Shown here: positions 7,439 through 15,648 of the stretch, one piece after another
How positions within the stretch are numbered: position 1 is the stretch's first letter
Layout: each line of letters opens with the position of its first letter
From: UBA6544 sp049601975
GTDB lineage: Bacteria > Pseudomonadota > Alphaproteobacteria > UBA8366
Assembly (NCBI GenBank): GCA_049601975.1
Contig: JBMYRC010000030.1
Coordinates: 1 to 36,960, forward strand
Direction: 5' to 3'
DNA: 36,960 nucleotides
The notes under the pieces: generated by a model
Seen by the model: the letters and a program-made list of their open reading frames with translations, nothing else
Database searches by the model: none
Told to the model about the DNA's origin: nothing
Translations under genes and position numbers: made by a program

Positions 7439-8304
7439 GCGACACAAAGGCAATTGCAGGGTTCGGCGAGATCGCGGACGCTTACGACACTTACCTCGTC
7501 GATCAATGGGGTGTCCTCCATGATGGCCATACGGCTCATGCACCGGCGGTGGACGTCATGCATCGCCTCAAGGACGCGGGGAAGAAATTGATCATTCTAT
7601 CCAACTCCTCGCGCCGCGCGGACACCACACGCGGGAACATGACCCGCATGGCAATCGATCCCAATCTTTTTGACGGGTTCGCAACTTCGGGCGAGGAAGT
7701 GTGGCAAGCATTCCTCGGGCGCAAGGATCCGTTCTACACCGATCTCGGCACCCGTTGTATCGTCTTCCAATGGGGCAAAGACGAGCATTTCTTCGAAGCC
7801 TTGGACCTCGAGCCGGTCGACAGCATCGAGGAAGCGGAGTTCATTCTCCTGAACGGTACCGAGAGAGACCGATTTCAGGAATACGAGGCGATTTTGCGCC
7901 GCGGGGTAGAGCGTGGATTGCCGATGGTCTGCTCCAACGGGGATTTCGTCAGCATCACGCCCGAGGGCGAGTTGGTGCAATGTCCGGGCGTCGTCGCGCG
8001 GCGTTATGAAGCGCTCGGCGGATATGTACGATGGCACGGCAAACCGACACTGGGGGCATATCAAATGGCTTTGGGCGACGAAGCCGCAGACCCTCGACGT
8101 ATTCTCGCCATCGGTGATTCTCTGCACCATGATATCGCAGGCGCCAGCTCCGCCGGATTCGATTCTCTCTTCATTACCGACGGTATCCACCGCCCCGCAC
8201 TCGATCTTCAAGCGGACGGTGCACACACACCGGAGAGCCTCGCGAAACTCTACGAACAATACGCCGCGATCCCGACATATGTCGCGCGATACCTTGTCTG
8301 GTAA
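7435..8304 (+). CDS. HAD-superfamily class IIA hydrolase, TIGR01459-type (copy 2)
   Basis: A second 289-residue HAD-IIA protein immediately after the first, starting at GTG 7435 inside the GTGA overlap. Motif I is LVDQWGVLHDG with Asp23, motif II is ILSNSSRR, and the acidic motif is LAIGDSLHHDIAGA. It is clearly paralogous to copy 1 but well diverged (for example CSNGDF versus CANPDR before the cap), so the duplication is old and both copies appear intact. The cap region YVRWHGKPTLGAYQMAL is the counterpart of DVRWYGKPDPTIYDECF in copy 1. The Asp-to-Leu change in that segment may mean a different substrate. Substrate is unknown. Confidence 0.88.
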   Translation: MSDTKAIAGFGEIADAYDTYLVDQWGVLHDGHTAHAPAVDVMHRLKDAGKKLIILSNSSRRADTTRGNMTRMAIDPNLFDGFATSGEEVWQAFLGRKDPFYTDLGTRCIVFQWGKDEHFFEALDLEPVDSIEEAEFILLNGTERDRFQEYEAILRRGVERGLPMVCSNGDFVSITPEGELVQCPGVVARRYEALGGYVRWHGKPTLGAYQMALGDEAADPRRILAIGDSLHHDIAGASSAGFDSLFITDGIHRPALDLQADGAHTPESLAKLYEQYAAIPTYVARYLVW

Positions 8305-8402
8305 ATCTCGCCTCGCGGTAATTTGATACGCCGCCCCCTTTCCACACAGTCCCATCGCGGCGCTAAACACGAGTGCCCATTTGCCTGTGAGGAAACCGTT
8401 CA

Positions 8403-8885
8403 ATGCATAAACTTTTTCTCGGCCTCGCGCTGGTCATCTTGATTTCGACCGCGTCGTTCTCGGAGCGCGCGATTGCCGGAAATGCAACGCCGTATCCGGG
8501 AACCGAAGTCATCGCGACCAAGTACAGCTTCGTTCAATTGCGCACTCGACTGGAAGCCGCTATCGAGAAAAGCGGCATGTATGTGGTCACCTCGGCCAGC
8601 GCCAGCGCTGGCGCGCAACATCGGGGCATCAAAATTCCCGGCAATCTGGTACTGGGCGTCTACCGCAACGACTTCGCCGTCCGCATGTTGAAAGCGAGCG
8701 TGCCATCGGGCATCGAAGCACCATTGCGCTTTTACGTGACGGAGAATGCCGACGGCACCGCGACGCTGACCTATCGCAAGCTGAGCGCGATCTTCGGAGT
8801 CTACGGCAGCAGCGAGCTGGATGCGATGGCCAAGGAATTGGACGAGCTCTGGGCGAAAATCGTCTCCGGCACAACCGGCAAATAG
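8403..8885 (+). CDS. Exported DUF302 family protein
   Basis: A 160-residue protein with a Sec signal peptide (about 1-25: a Lys, then FLGLALVILISTASF, and an A-x-A-like site before GNATPY) followed by a DUF302 domain. Typical features are the segment FVQLRTRLEAAIEKSGMYVV near the start and the later IPGNLVLGVYRNDFAVRML. It would act in the periplasm. The function of DUF302 is not known. The YeeE/YedE transporter gene begins 9 bp after its stop, so the two are likely co-transcribed. GAGG about 10 bp before the ATG supports the start. Confidence 0.82.
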   Translation: MHKLFLGLALVILISTASFSERAIAGNATPYPGTEVIATKYSFVQLRTRLEAAIEKSGMYVVTSASASAGAQHRGIKIPGNLVLGVYRNDFAVRMLKASVPSGIEAPLRFYVTENADGTATLTYRKLSAIFGVYGSSELDAMAKELDELWAKIVSGTTGK

Positions 8886-8894
8886 ACGAACCGC

Positions 8895-10061
8895 GTGTCC
8901 GCCCTCCCCACCACCGCAACCAGTCCGCAATGGCGGGTGATCAGGATCGGGATCGCCGGATTAATCACAGTTACCGCCCTCGCCGCCGCCCATGGCTGGC
9001 GCATGCCGATCCTATTAGGCCTCGGCGGGCTCTTGGGCCTCGTGCTTTATCATACCGCCTTCGGTTTTACGGCAGCGTATCGACAAATGATCATCAATCG
9101 CGAGACCGCGGCGGTCCGCTCGCAACTCATCCTGATCGCCGCCGCCACGCTTCTCTTCACACCCGTATTGGCCGAAGAGAGGGGATTCGGCATCGAGGCC
9201 TACGGCGCCAGTGCACCGGTCGGTATGCAAGTGCTGATCGGCGCCTTCATGTTCGGACTCGGCATGCAGCTTGGGAACGGTTGCGGCTCCGGTACCTTGT
9301 TCACGCTCGGTGGTGGCAGCACGCGGATGATCGCTACCATAGTATTCTTCTGTGCCGGATCGTTTTGGGTCAGTTTGGATATGCAGTGGTGGAACGCACC
9401 ACCGCGCCTCGGCACCTTCGTGCTTGGCAAGGAAATAGGCTGGTCCGGTGCGGTCGTCGCACAACTTGTTGTTTTCGCCGCGCTGTGGTGGGGACTGCGC
9501 CGCTGGGGCCGAGACGAAGAAGCGCCGGCCGCACCCTTCAATTGGGCGCACTTCCTGACTGGTGGCTGGCCGTTTTTGCGGGGTGCATTGGCGTTGGCAC
9601 TATTGAGCTGGCTTAGCCTCATGATCGCCGGGCACCCATGGAGCATCACTTGGGCGTTCAGCTTATGGGGTGCCAAGATTGCCCAACTCTTCGGATGGAG
9701 CGCGGATGGCATTTGGTTCTGGACCGGTGGCTATCCGGAATACGCGCTCAACCACCCTATCCTCGAAGACACGGTTTCGGTGATGGATATCGGCATCGTA
9801 TTGGGGGCGCTGATAGCCGCCGGATTGGCCGGACAATTCGCCCCGGCGACCCGGCGACCGTGGCGCTCCTTGGCCGCCGCTGTCATCGGCGGTCTGCTGA
9901 TGGGGTACGGCGCGCGGATCGCGTTCGGATGTAATATTGGGGCGTTCGTCTCCGGCGTTGCCTCTACTAGCTTGCATGGCTGGCTGTGGATTGTTGCCGC
10001 CCTCGGGGGAACTTGGCTTGGTATTCGCTTCCGCCCCTGGTTAGGCCTCTCGAATCCCTGA
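8895..10061 (+). CDS. YeeE/YedE family sulfur-compound transporter
   Basis: A 388-residue integral membrane protein of the YeeE/YedE family, whose characterised members import thiosulfate. Hydrophobic segments fill the protein. Two characteristic Cys-containing loops, QLGNGCGSGTLFTLGGG (first half) and RIAFGCNIGAFVSGVAS (second half), reflect the internal repeat of the family and carry the conserved cysteines. The GTG start at 8895 is 9 bp after the DUF302 gene. No tusA or rhodanese gene is adjacent, so the transported species (thiosulfate, selenium or other sulfur forms) is open. A hairpin and the TauD gene follow in the same direction. Confidence 0.88.
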   Translation: MSALPTTATSPQWRVIRIGIAGLITVTALAAAHGWRMPILLGLGGLLGLVLYHTAFGFTAAYRQMIINRETAAVRSQLILIAAATLLFTPVLAEERGFGIEAYGASAPVGMQVLIGAFMFGLGMQLGNGCGSGTLFTLGGGSTRMIATIVFFCAGSFWVSLDMQWWNAPPRLGTFVLGKEIGWSGAVVAQLVVFAALWWGLRRWGRDEEAPAAPFNWAHFLTGGWPFLRGALALALLSWLSLMIAGHPWSITWAFSLWGAKIAQLFGWSADGIWFWTGGYPEYALNHPILEDTVSVMDIGIVLGALIAAGLAGQFAPATRRPWRSLAAAVIGGLLMGYGARIAFGCNIGAFVSGVASTSLHGWLWIVAALGGTWLGIRFRPWLGLSNP

Positions 10062-10080
10062 TCTGGAGAAGCCGTGCTAA

Positions 10081-10100
10081 CCTCTCATATTATTGAGAGG
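10081..10100. promoter_or_regulatory. Perfect hairpin CCTCTCA-TATTAT-TGAGAGG overlapping a ribosome site
   Basis: A 7-bp perfect stem with a 6-nt AT loop directly before the TauD gene. The right arm (TGAGAGG) contains a good Shine-Dalgarno for the ATG at 10110, so folding would hide it. It could instead be a weak terminator for the YeeE transcript, but no T-tract follows. Confidence 0.5.
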
Positions 10101-10109
10101 ACAACACGA

Positions 10110-10124
10110 ATGGGCGGACGATGA
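10110..10124 (+). promoter_or_regulatory. Four-codon leader ORF (MGGR) coupled to the TauD gene
   Basis: ATG-GGC-GGA-CGA-TGA begins 9 bp after GAGAGG and its TGA overlaps the TauD ATG as ATGA. The TauD gene itself has no well-placed ribosome site, so reinitiation from the leader is plausible. Expression of such a short ORF is inferred. Confidence 0.35.
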
Positions 10125-11212
10125 ACACGACGCAACACGATCCCTTTAAAGACCGCCGCGAAGCGGCTGTGCCGGGCCACCCGGTGGTCGACCCGGCGGA
10201 TTGGAGCGCCAAAGCCATGGCCGCGAGCGACGAATGGCGGATCGAACTCAACCAAAATGACATCGACGACCTGCACGCCGCCGTCGCTCCTTTCGACCAA
10301 GAAGGCATCGACGTGATGCCACTCGGCAAAGAAGAGTTTTCGCTACCCTGCTTAGCCCCAAAACTCGCGCTATTGCGCAGCGAATTATTGTACGGCCGTG
10401 GGTTTGTCCTGTTGCATGGCCTGCCCGTCGCCGCCTTCGGAAAGCGGGGCAGCGCCATCGCATTCTGGGCCATTGGTCAGCATCTGGGCGATGATGTGCT
10501 GTCGCAAAACAAACGCGGCCACGTATTGGGACACGTCACCGATCTCGGCGAATCCCGCAGTAATCCTTCGCAGCGTGGCCCCTATTCCCGTGAGGAAATT
10601 CCTTTCCATGTGGATTGCGGCGATATCGTCGGCCTGCTCTCCATGGAAGTCTCGAAAAGCGGCGGCGATAGCAGCCTCGTCAGCTCAATCGCCGTTCACA
10701 ACGAAATGCTGAAGCGGCGCCCCGACCTGGTCGAGGTTCTGTACGAGCCACTCTATCGCGACCGCCGTGACGAGGTGCCACCCGGCATGGAGCCTTGGTA
10801 CCGTCTTGCGGTCTTTCATTTTCATCAGGGGTATTTCAGCGCCTCGATCGAGCCAACCTATATCGGCTCGGCGCACCGTTTCGATGACGTGCCGGAGATG
10901 ACGCCGGTGCAAAAAGAAGCCATGGCGACGGCACAATCGCTCTCTGAGGAACTGCGCTTCGATACCGGCTTCCATCGGGGCGACATGCAGTTCTGCAACA
11001 ATCACGTCGTCTTCCACACCAGGCGTGCTTACCAGGACCATGAAAACCCAGCGAGAAAGCGACACCTGCTGCGGCTCTGGTTGAAGGCGCTCGATGGTCG
11101 CCCCCTCCCGCCACCGTTCTACGAACGACACGGCACTGTCGACACCGTGGACCGTCCCGGCGGCATCGTCGGCGAGAACACCATCTTAAACGCGCCGCTT
11201 GAGCGCAGCTAA
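10121..11212 (+). CDS. TauD/TfdA family Fe(II)/2-oxoglutarate dioxygenase (copy 1)
   Basis: A 363-residue oxygenase that would hydroxylate or cleave a small organic acid using Fe(II), O2 and 2-oxoglutarate. The metal triad is His163 and Asp165 (IPFHVDCGD) with distal His299 (NNHVVFHTRRAY); Arg318 (RHLLRLW) is placed to bind 2-oxoglutarate. It resembles the long TauD/TfdA proteins with gamma-butyrobetaine hydroxylase-like cores rather than taurine dioxygenase itself. The ATG at 10121 overlaps a four-codon leader ORF. The gene ends 10 bp before the convergent Rieske oxygenase beta gene. Substrate cannot be read from the sequence. Confidence 0.85.
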   Translation: MNTTQHDPFKDRREAAVPGHPVVDPADWSAKAMAASDEWRIELNQNDIDDLHAAVAPFDQEGIDVMPLGKEEFSLPCLAPKLALLRSELLYGRGFVLLHGLPVAAFGKRGSAIAFWAIGQHLGDDVLSQNKRGHVLGHVTDLGESRSNPSQRGPYSREEIPFHVDCGDIVGLLSMEVSKSGGDSSLVSSIAVHNEMLKRRPDLVEVLYEPLYRDRRDEVPPGMEPWYRLAVFHFHQGYFSASIEPTYIGSAHRFDDVPEMTPVQKEAMATAQSLSEELRFDTGFHRGDMQFCNNHVVFHTRRAYQDHENPARKRHLLRLWLKALDGRPLPPPFYERHGTVDTVDRPGGIVGENTILNAPLERS

Positions 11213-11222
11213 TCCTCGAAAT

Positions 11223-11702
11223 CTACAACGGCACGACGAGCAAAATATCGATCCGGTGAGATTCGAGGACGACCCGTCGATCTCGAAACAACGGCTTGCC
11301 GTCCTCCACGACAATCTCGTCGACGTATTTACCGGCGGCGTAAATCTCCATCGCGCCATCCTGCTTGGTTCGGATCACATTGAAATTGGTGCGTGCTTGA
11401 AATCCGCCGTCGTCGCGCGCAGAGATGCGGGGTCGACTTAGAATGTGACAGTGAGTGTGCGGCTCGAAAATATTCGCCGTACGCAGAGCGTTGATGCGAT
11501 CAAGCATCATACCCCTCCCCTCGCAATACAGAATACCGAGCGGCAGTTTCTGCTCATAGCTTTCACGAGGAATGATCTGATAGACCGCGTCTTCGGTGAA
11601 AAAATCCGGCCAGGATTCCAACTCCTCATCGTCGAGGGCATGGGCGCAATCGAGTAGAAAGTCCTCGATCTGCCGGCAGCCATTTTCGGTATTCTTCGCC
11701 AT
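11223..11702 (-). CDS. Aromatic-ring-hydroxylating dioxygenase, beta subunit
   Basis: About 159 residues of the small (beta, cystatin/NTF2-like) subunit of a Rieske non-heme iron oxygenase. Recognisable segments are QIEDFLLDCAHALDDEEL, then SWPDFFTEDAVYQIIPRESY, and HTHCHILSRPRI. The C-terminal RDRRVVLESHRIDILLVVPL also fits. The beta subunit is structural in the alpha3beta3 hexamer. It follows the alpha gene directly, and TTG 11714 or ATG 11702 could be the start; ATG is preferred because the TTG has no spaced ribosome site. No ferredoxin or reductase gene is adjacent, so electron transfer proteins must be elsewhere. Confidence 0.85.
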   Translation of the reverse strand: MAKNTENGCRQIEDFLLDCAHALDDEELESWPDFFTEDAVYQIIPRESYEQKLPLGILYCEGRGMMLDRINALRTANIFEPHTHCHILSRPRISARDDGGFQARTNFNVIRTKQDGAMEIYAAGKYVDEIVVEDGKPLFRDRRVVLESHRIDILLVVPL

Positions 11703-11719
11703 AATTTCAGCCAACCCTA

Positions 11720-12976
11720 CTACTCAAAGCCCATGATGCGCCGATACCCGGTCCAGAACCCTCGGATTGCGACTTCCGTCGCGCGAGAGGTTTTCGATGG
11801 CTCCACATCGCGTCCACCCATCTCGAGGAAAGCGCTGACGTTTTCGCTTCCCCGGATGCCGCGTTGTACGAACTCGTTGATGCAGCCGTCCTCAAGAGAG
11901 ACCAGTCCGGCAGCTCCGGTTAAATTACTCTGCCGCAAACGCCGCCGCGTCATTTCTTCGTCGTCGTCTTCATATCCCAAATAGATCCAGAACAATTCCG
12001 TCTTATCGACGCCGAGCGGCCGGAAGAATCGAACCGCGAGAGAGTTCAGCGTGTACTGAAAACACAGGCACGGAAAGATCGCCTGAATCGCATGTGTTAT
12101 GCCGTCGTCATATTCGTCGACAGGATCCAGCAAATGCGGCCCATGGAGTTTTGATTCATACTGCGCCGAATGCACATTGTCGTCCTGGTATTCCTTCGCG
12201 TTTCGGACAGTGGACCGTTTGGCGTAGCTATAGTGATGCCATTTGCTGTCCGACATAATGATGCCGCCATCCATATCGAGACGGTTGACGTTAAACGTCG
12301 TGTAAAACGTGTGCAGGATCGTCGCGTGATAAGAATCGCGCAGGTTCTCGGCGTAAAGCTTCCAGTTGTTGTGAATGATCTGGCTGTGCATGCCGAGGCG
12401 TTTCAACGGTCGCCCGAAATTTCGCCGTATCATCTGAGACATTTCCAGGCCTAAATAATCTTCGACCGATGGGATATCGGCATCGAATGTCCCGAACACG
12501 ATGCCACAAAACATCTCGATCCTGATCGCCTGCAAGCGATGTTGGGCGACATCGAAATCGTCCGGCATCCCCCCGCCGCCGTTAAGACCTTTGCGGAATG
12601 CGATGGATTGCAATTGACCTTTGAGGTCGTAGGACCAGGAATGATAAACACAGGTCAGGTCCTTTGCATGACCGCGGTCCTTCAGACAAACCAGCGCCCC
12701 TTTATGTGAGCAACGATTAACGAGGCCGCGCAGCACGCCGTCTTCGTCCCGTGTCACGACAATCGGTGTTTCGCCGATGGTGGCTGACTTATAGTCACCC
12801 GCATTTGGGACATCGATATCCAGGCAGAGGTAATGCCATACCGGTCCCCGGAAAATGCGCTCTTGTTCGCGCGCGTGAACATCGGGATCCGAGAACAGTC
12901 GGAAGGGAACTCGGGTCACCCCTTCCGCCGGCCAGCTGAAGGACAAGTTTGAGTCGTCTGTTTGGGCCTGAGCCAT
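11720..12976 (-). CDS. Aromatic-ring-hydroxylating dioxygenase, alpha (Rieske) subunit
   Basis: The 418-residue catalytic subunit of a Rieske oxygenase. The [2Fe-2S] ligands are Cys89, His91 (NRCSHKG) and Cys109, His112 (CVYHSW). The mononuclear iron site has His217 and His222 in NLRDSYHATILHTFY, with Asp214 as the bridging residue between centres. It would dihydroxylate or demethylate an aromatic acid; salicylate/anthranilate-type members share this layout. The ATG at 12976 follows AAGGAG at 8 bp. It forms an operon with the beta subunit and diverges from a methyltransferase across a 180-bp region with inverted repeats. Substrate is unknown. Confidence 0.92.
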   Translation of the reverse strand: MAQAQTDDSNLSFSWPAEGVTRVPFRLFSDPDVHAREQERIFRGPVWHYLCLDIDVPNAGDYKSATIGETPIVVTRDEDGVLRGLVNRCSHKGALVCLKDRGHAKDLTCVYHSWSYDLKGQLQSIAFRKGLNGGGGMPDDFDVAQHRLQAIRIEMFCGIVFGTFDADIPSVEDYLGLEMSQMIRRNFGRPLKRLGMHSQIIHNNWKLYAENLRDSYHATILHTFYTTFNVNRLDMDGGIIMSDSKWHHYSYAKRSTVRNAKEYQDDNVHSAQYESKLHGPHLLDPVDEYDDGITHAIQAIFPCLCFQYTLNSLAVRFFRPLGVDKTELFWIYLGYEDDDEEMTRRRLRQSNLTGAAGLVSLEDGCINEFVQRGIRGSENVSAFLEMGGRDVEPSKTSRATEVAIRGFWTGYRRIMGFE

Positions 12977-13018
12977 TGTGCCGTCTCCTTGCTAGGCCTC
13001 CAGTGCAAAGAAATCGAC

Positions 13019-13049
13019 TGCAAATTGCAAGGCGGAAGGTGTCCACCTT
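13019..13049. promoter_or_regulatory. Two inverted repeats in the divergent dioxygenase/methyltransferase region
   Basis: TGCAA-A-TTGCA (13019-13029) and AAGGTG-TC-CACCTT (13036-13049) are both perfect. They sit 43-73 bp upstream of the dioxygenase ATG and about 110 bp upstream of the methyltransferase. They could be operators for a shared regulator; no regulator gene is adjacent. Confidence 0.35.
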
Positions 13050-13156
13050 TCATTTACCCGTGATTACGCCGAATTTCCGCCACTTTAGCCTTCCAAGAGA
13101 CCGCATGTTAAGGTCGTTTCTCGCTTAAAATTTTTGGTCGATTAGGAGAATTAGTT

Positions 13157-14185
13157 GTGTCGGAGTCTGGTTTGGCGGAAACAGCGGAAGAAGTTTCCCG
13201 CATCGCATTTGGTTTCATGGCGTCAAAGGCGCTGTTCGCCGGGTTGCATATAGACGTATTTACCCAATTGGCCGGTGGGCCGAAAAATTCGGCTGAAATC
13301 GCCAAGGAAGCCGAAATCCCAATGAACCGAGTCACGACCCTGATGACAGCTCTCACCAGCATCGGACTAGTCGATCGGGAAGAAGAAGGGGAAATTTATT
13401 CCAACTCTCCAGGGGCTGAAGCTTTTCTCGCCAAAGGCGCCAAATACGAGTTCGGCGACTATCTTCGGTATCAAATCGACCAACAAATGTACCCGTTCCT
13501 CGGGCAGTTGAACGAAGTACTCGACGGCTCGCTCGACCCCGACGCAGTTGATTCCTATCAACATTGGATGTCCGACCCGGATCAGGCCTCCATCTATTGC
13601 GAGGCACAGCACGCCGGCTCACTTGGGCCGGGCCGGACGCTCACCCGACTGGTTGATCTCAGCAAGGCTAAAACCTTGCTCGATGTGGGCGGCGGCACCG
13701 GAGCCATGAGCATTCGGCTTCTTGAAGCTTTCCCAAATCTCGATTCAACCATTATCGACTTCCCAAACGTAGCGGAGATCGGTTGGCAATTCATTTCCGG
13801 CGCCGGAATGGTCAATCGCATCCGCTATATCCCGTCGAACGCCTTGACGGCCGAATGGCCGAAGGAACAGAACGCCATTTTGATGTCCTACCTGTTCAGT
13901 GGTATTCCGGGTTCGGAAGTGCCGCGGCTCGTCGAATACGCGTTCGATTGTCTCGCGGCTGGCGGTAGTTTCATGGTGCATGATTTCATGGTCGAGGACG
14001 ACCGGACCGGACCGCCGATGGCGGCGCTTTGGCAATTGCAGCATATGGCGTTCACGCCTGATGCGCGTTCAGTGACGCCAGGCTGGCTGCGCACCCGCTT
14101 GCATGAAGTCGGTTTCGTCGACATCCGGGAAGACGAAATGATCCCGGGATTGACCCGCCTCATCCACGCCCGCAAGCCGGATTGA
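13157..14185 (+). CDS. SAM-dependent methyltransferase with N-terminal dimerisation domain (O-methyltransferase-like)
   Basis: A 342-residue protein with a winged-helix dimerisation domain (about 10-95, including AEIAKEAEIPMNRVTTLMTA) and a class I methyltransferase domain whose SAM loop is LLDVGGGTGAMS (about 174-185). This is the plan of acetylserotonin/hydroxyneurosporene-type O-methyltransferases. The segment that usually carries the catalytic His (LHDW-like) reads LMSYLFSGIPGSEV, without His, so another methyl acceptor or reaction is possible. The GTG at 13157 follows AGGAG at good spacing. It is divergent from the Rieske oxygenase and 3 bp upstream of a thioesterase gene, suggesting a joint small-molecule pathway. 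Confidence 0.8.
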   Translation: MSESGLAETAEEVSRIAFGFMASKALFAGLHIDVFTQLAGGPKNSAEIAKEAEIPMNRVTTLMTALTSIGLVDREEEGEIYSNSPGAEAFLAKGAKYEFGDYLRYQIDQQMYPFLGQLNEVLDGSLDPDAVDSYQHWMSDPDQASIYCEAQHAGSLGPGRTLTRLVDLSKAKTLLDVGGGTGAMSIRLLEAFPNLDSTIIDFPNVAEIGWQFISGAGMVNRIRYIPSNALTAEWPKEQNAILMSYLFSGIPGSEVPRLVEYAFDCLAAGGSFMVHDFMVEDDRTGPPMAALWQLQHMAFTPDARSVTPGWLRTRLHEVGFVDIREDEMIPGLTRLIHARKPD

Positions 14186-14188
14186 GCC

Positions 14189-14629
14189 ATGGCACGGTCA
14201 GAATTTAAATTCGCATGGCCTTTTCGCGTGCGCTATTCGGAAGTGGACGGCCAGAAAATCGTCTTCAATGCCCACTACCTGACCTATTACGACACGGCGA
14301 TTACGGAATATTTTCGCGCCCTGCCGTATGACTATATGGGGCAGGTGGAGCATACGGGACAAGACTTTCACACCGTTCGCACCTTGGTGGAATATCAACA
14401 ACCGATCGAATTCGACGAGGATATCGAGGTGCATGTCCGTACCTCTCGCCTTGGCCGGTCGTCCTTGACGTTCCTGTTGGAAATTCATCCCGCGGGAAAA
14501 GACGATTTGCGGGCGACGGGCGAAGTCGTTTGGGTGAACACGGATCAAGCAACCCATAAGTCGGCGGCTGTTCCGCAGGAACTCGTCGATAAGATGATCG
14601 CGCTTGAAGGCGATTTTCTCGAGCGCTAA
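14189..14629 (+). CDS. Acyl-CoA thioesterase, 4HBT hot-dog family
   Basis: A 146-residue hot-dog protein resembling YbgC/FadM/4-hydroxybenzoyl-CoA thioesterases. The signature VRYSEVDGQKIVFNAHYLTYYD places the acidic active-site residue at Asp20. Later strands LVEYQQPIEFDEDIEVHVRT and GEVVWVNTDQATHKSAAVP are typical. It would hydrolyse an acyl- or aroyl-CoA. It starts 3 bp after the methyltransferase stop and its own TAA overlaps the TAG of the convergent amidohydrolase in the four bases CTAA (14626-14629). Confidence 0.87.
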   Translation: MARSEFKFAWPFRVRYSEVDGQKIVFNAHYLTYYDTAITEYFRALPYDYMGQVEHTGQDFHTVRTLVEYQQPIEFDEDIEVHVRTSRLGRSSLTFLLEIHPAGKDDLRATGEVVWVNTDQATHKSAAVPQELVDKMIALEGDFLER

Positions 14630-15648
14630 ATCCCGTCGATCCGATAGGCCTTTGCCGCCGCGCCAGCGAACAAATCCAATTTCTCCGCATCCGACGCGCC
14701 TGCCGATATGCGCTTAAACGCGTTCCAACAGACCTGAAGGCTGCACCACCGCTTCTGAACCGGGAAATTCGATTCGTACATCGCGCGTGACGGGCCGAAC
14801 GCCTCGATGCATGTCTCGATCCAAGGTTTCCAAGCGGCGGCCACTTCCTCCGAGCCCGGCGGCACGTCGCGGTCACCTTCGAAATCCGGCATCCGGATTG
14901 GCAGCGCGCCCAGTTTAACGAAAACGTTCTCACGCTCGCCAACTTTACTAATGCGCGTCCGCCAATCCTCAAAGACTTCGTCTTTCCGGCCCCGATAAGG
15001 ACCGCCGAGAATCGGGCTGCCGACATGATTGAGCACGATGGTGAGGTCGGGGAATGCATCCGCCAAGGCTGAGACCTCATCCAATTGCGGATGATAAAGC
15101 CAGCTGTCGAGGGACAGGCCCCGGCGCGCCAACACCCCCGCCGCTTCCCGAGATTTTGCGCTCACGAGCATACCCGCATCAGGCGCCACATTGCGGATAC
15201 GCTCATCTGCATCCCACCCGGTCGAATAGCGCACGCCGCGAAACCGCCCGCCGGACGCTTCAATATGCCGATCCAATAATGGCTCGATCGCCACGCCAAG
15301 CGTCATATCGACATTTCCGAACATGACCGCGCAGGCCCGCGTCGGTCCAAACGCACCGCTGGCGCTCATCGCTGCCTGACCGGTGACGAATTCCGTCTCC
15401 CCAAGGGACCGCTCCGCCTCTGGCCCGCCCTCGCGATACATCGAATGACATTCCGCAAAAACCGTCGCGACGACGTTGTGGCCGCAATCAAGGTCGGCCG
15501 CCAGTTCCGGGATCAAATAGCTGTACCCATTGCGCAGCCAAAGGTGATGATGCGGATCGACAATGGGAAGGTCCGGCTCCAGAGCGTCTTCCGCGGTCTT
15601 GGAAAGCCAAGCGTCGTCCGGCGATGTTTGTCCTGTATTGGCTGCCAT
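14626..15648 (-). CDS. Amidohydrolase family protein (COG3618-type, lactone/dicarboxylate hydrolase-like)
   Basis: A 340-residue TIM-barrel hydrolase of the amidohydrolase 2 group. The N-terminal metal motif is IVDPHHHLWLRNG (31-35 region). Other markers are FRGVRYSTGWD, the strand VLNHVGSPILGGPYRGR, and YESNFPVQK, which is the usual COG3618 form of the last motif. Relatives hydrolyse lactones such as 2-pyrone-4,6-dicarboxylate or L-fuconolactone. The ATG at 15648 follows AGAGGAAA at 8-9 bp. It overlaps the thioesterase at its 3' end and stands alone upstream. The actual substrate is unknown; ring-cleavage products of the nearby oxygenase are a speculative candidate. Confidence 0.85.
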   Translation of the reverse strand: MAANTGQTSPDDAWLSKTAEDALEPDLPIVDPHHHLWLRNGYSYLIPELAADLDCGHNVVATVFAECHSMYREGGPEAERSLGETEFVTGQAAMSASGAFGPTRACAVMFGNVDMTLGVAIEPLLDRHIEASGGRFRGVRYSTGWDADERIRNVAPDAGMLVSAKSREAAGVLARRGLSLDSWLYHPQLDEVSALADAFPDLTIVLNHVGSPILGGPYRGRKDEVFEDWRTRISKVGERENVFVKLGALPIRMPDFEGDRDVPPGSEEVAAAWKPWIETCIEAFGPSRAMYESNFPVQKRWCSLQVCWNAFKRISAGASDAEKLDLFAGAAAKAYRIDGI

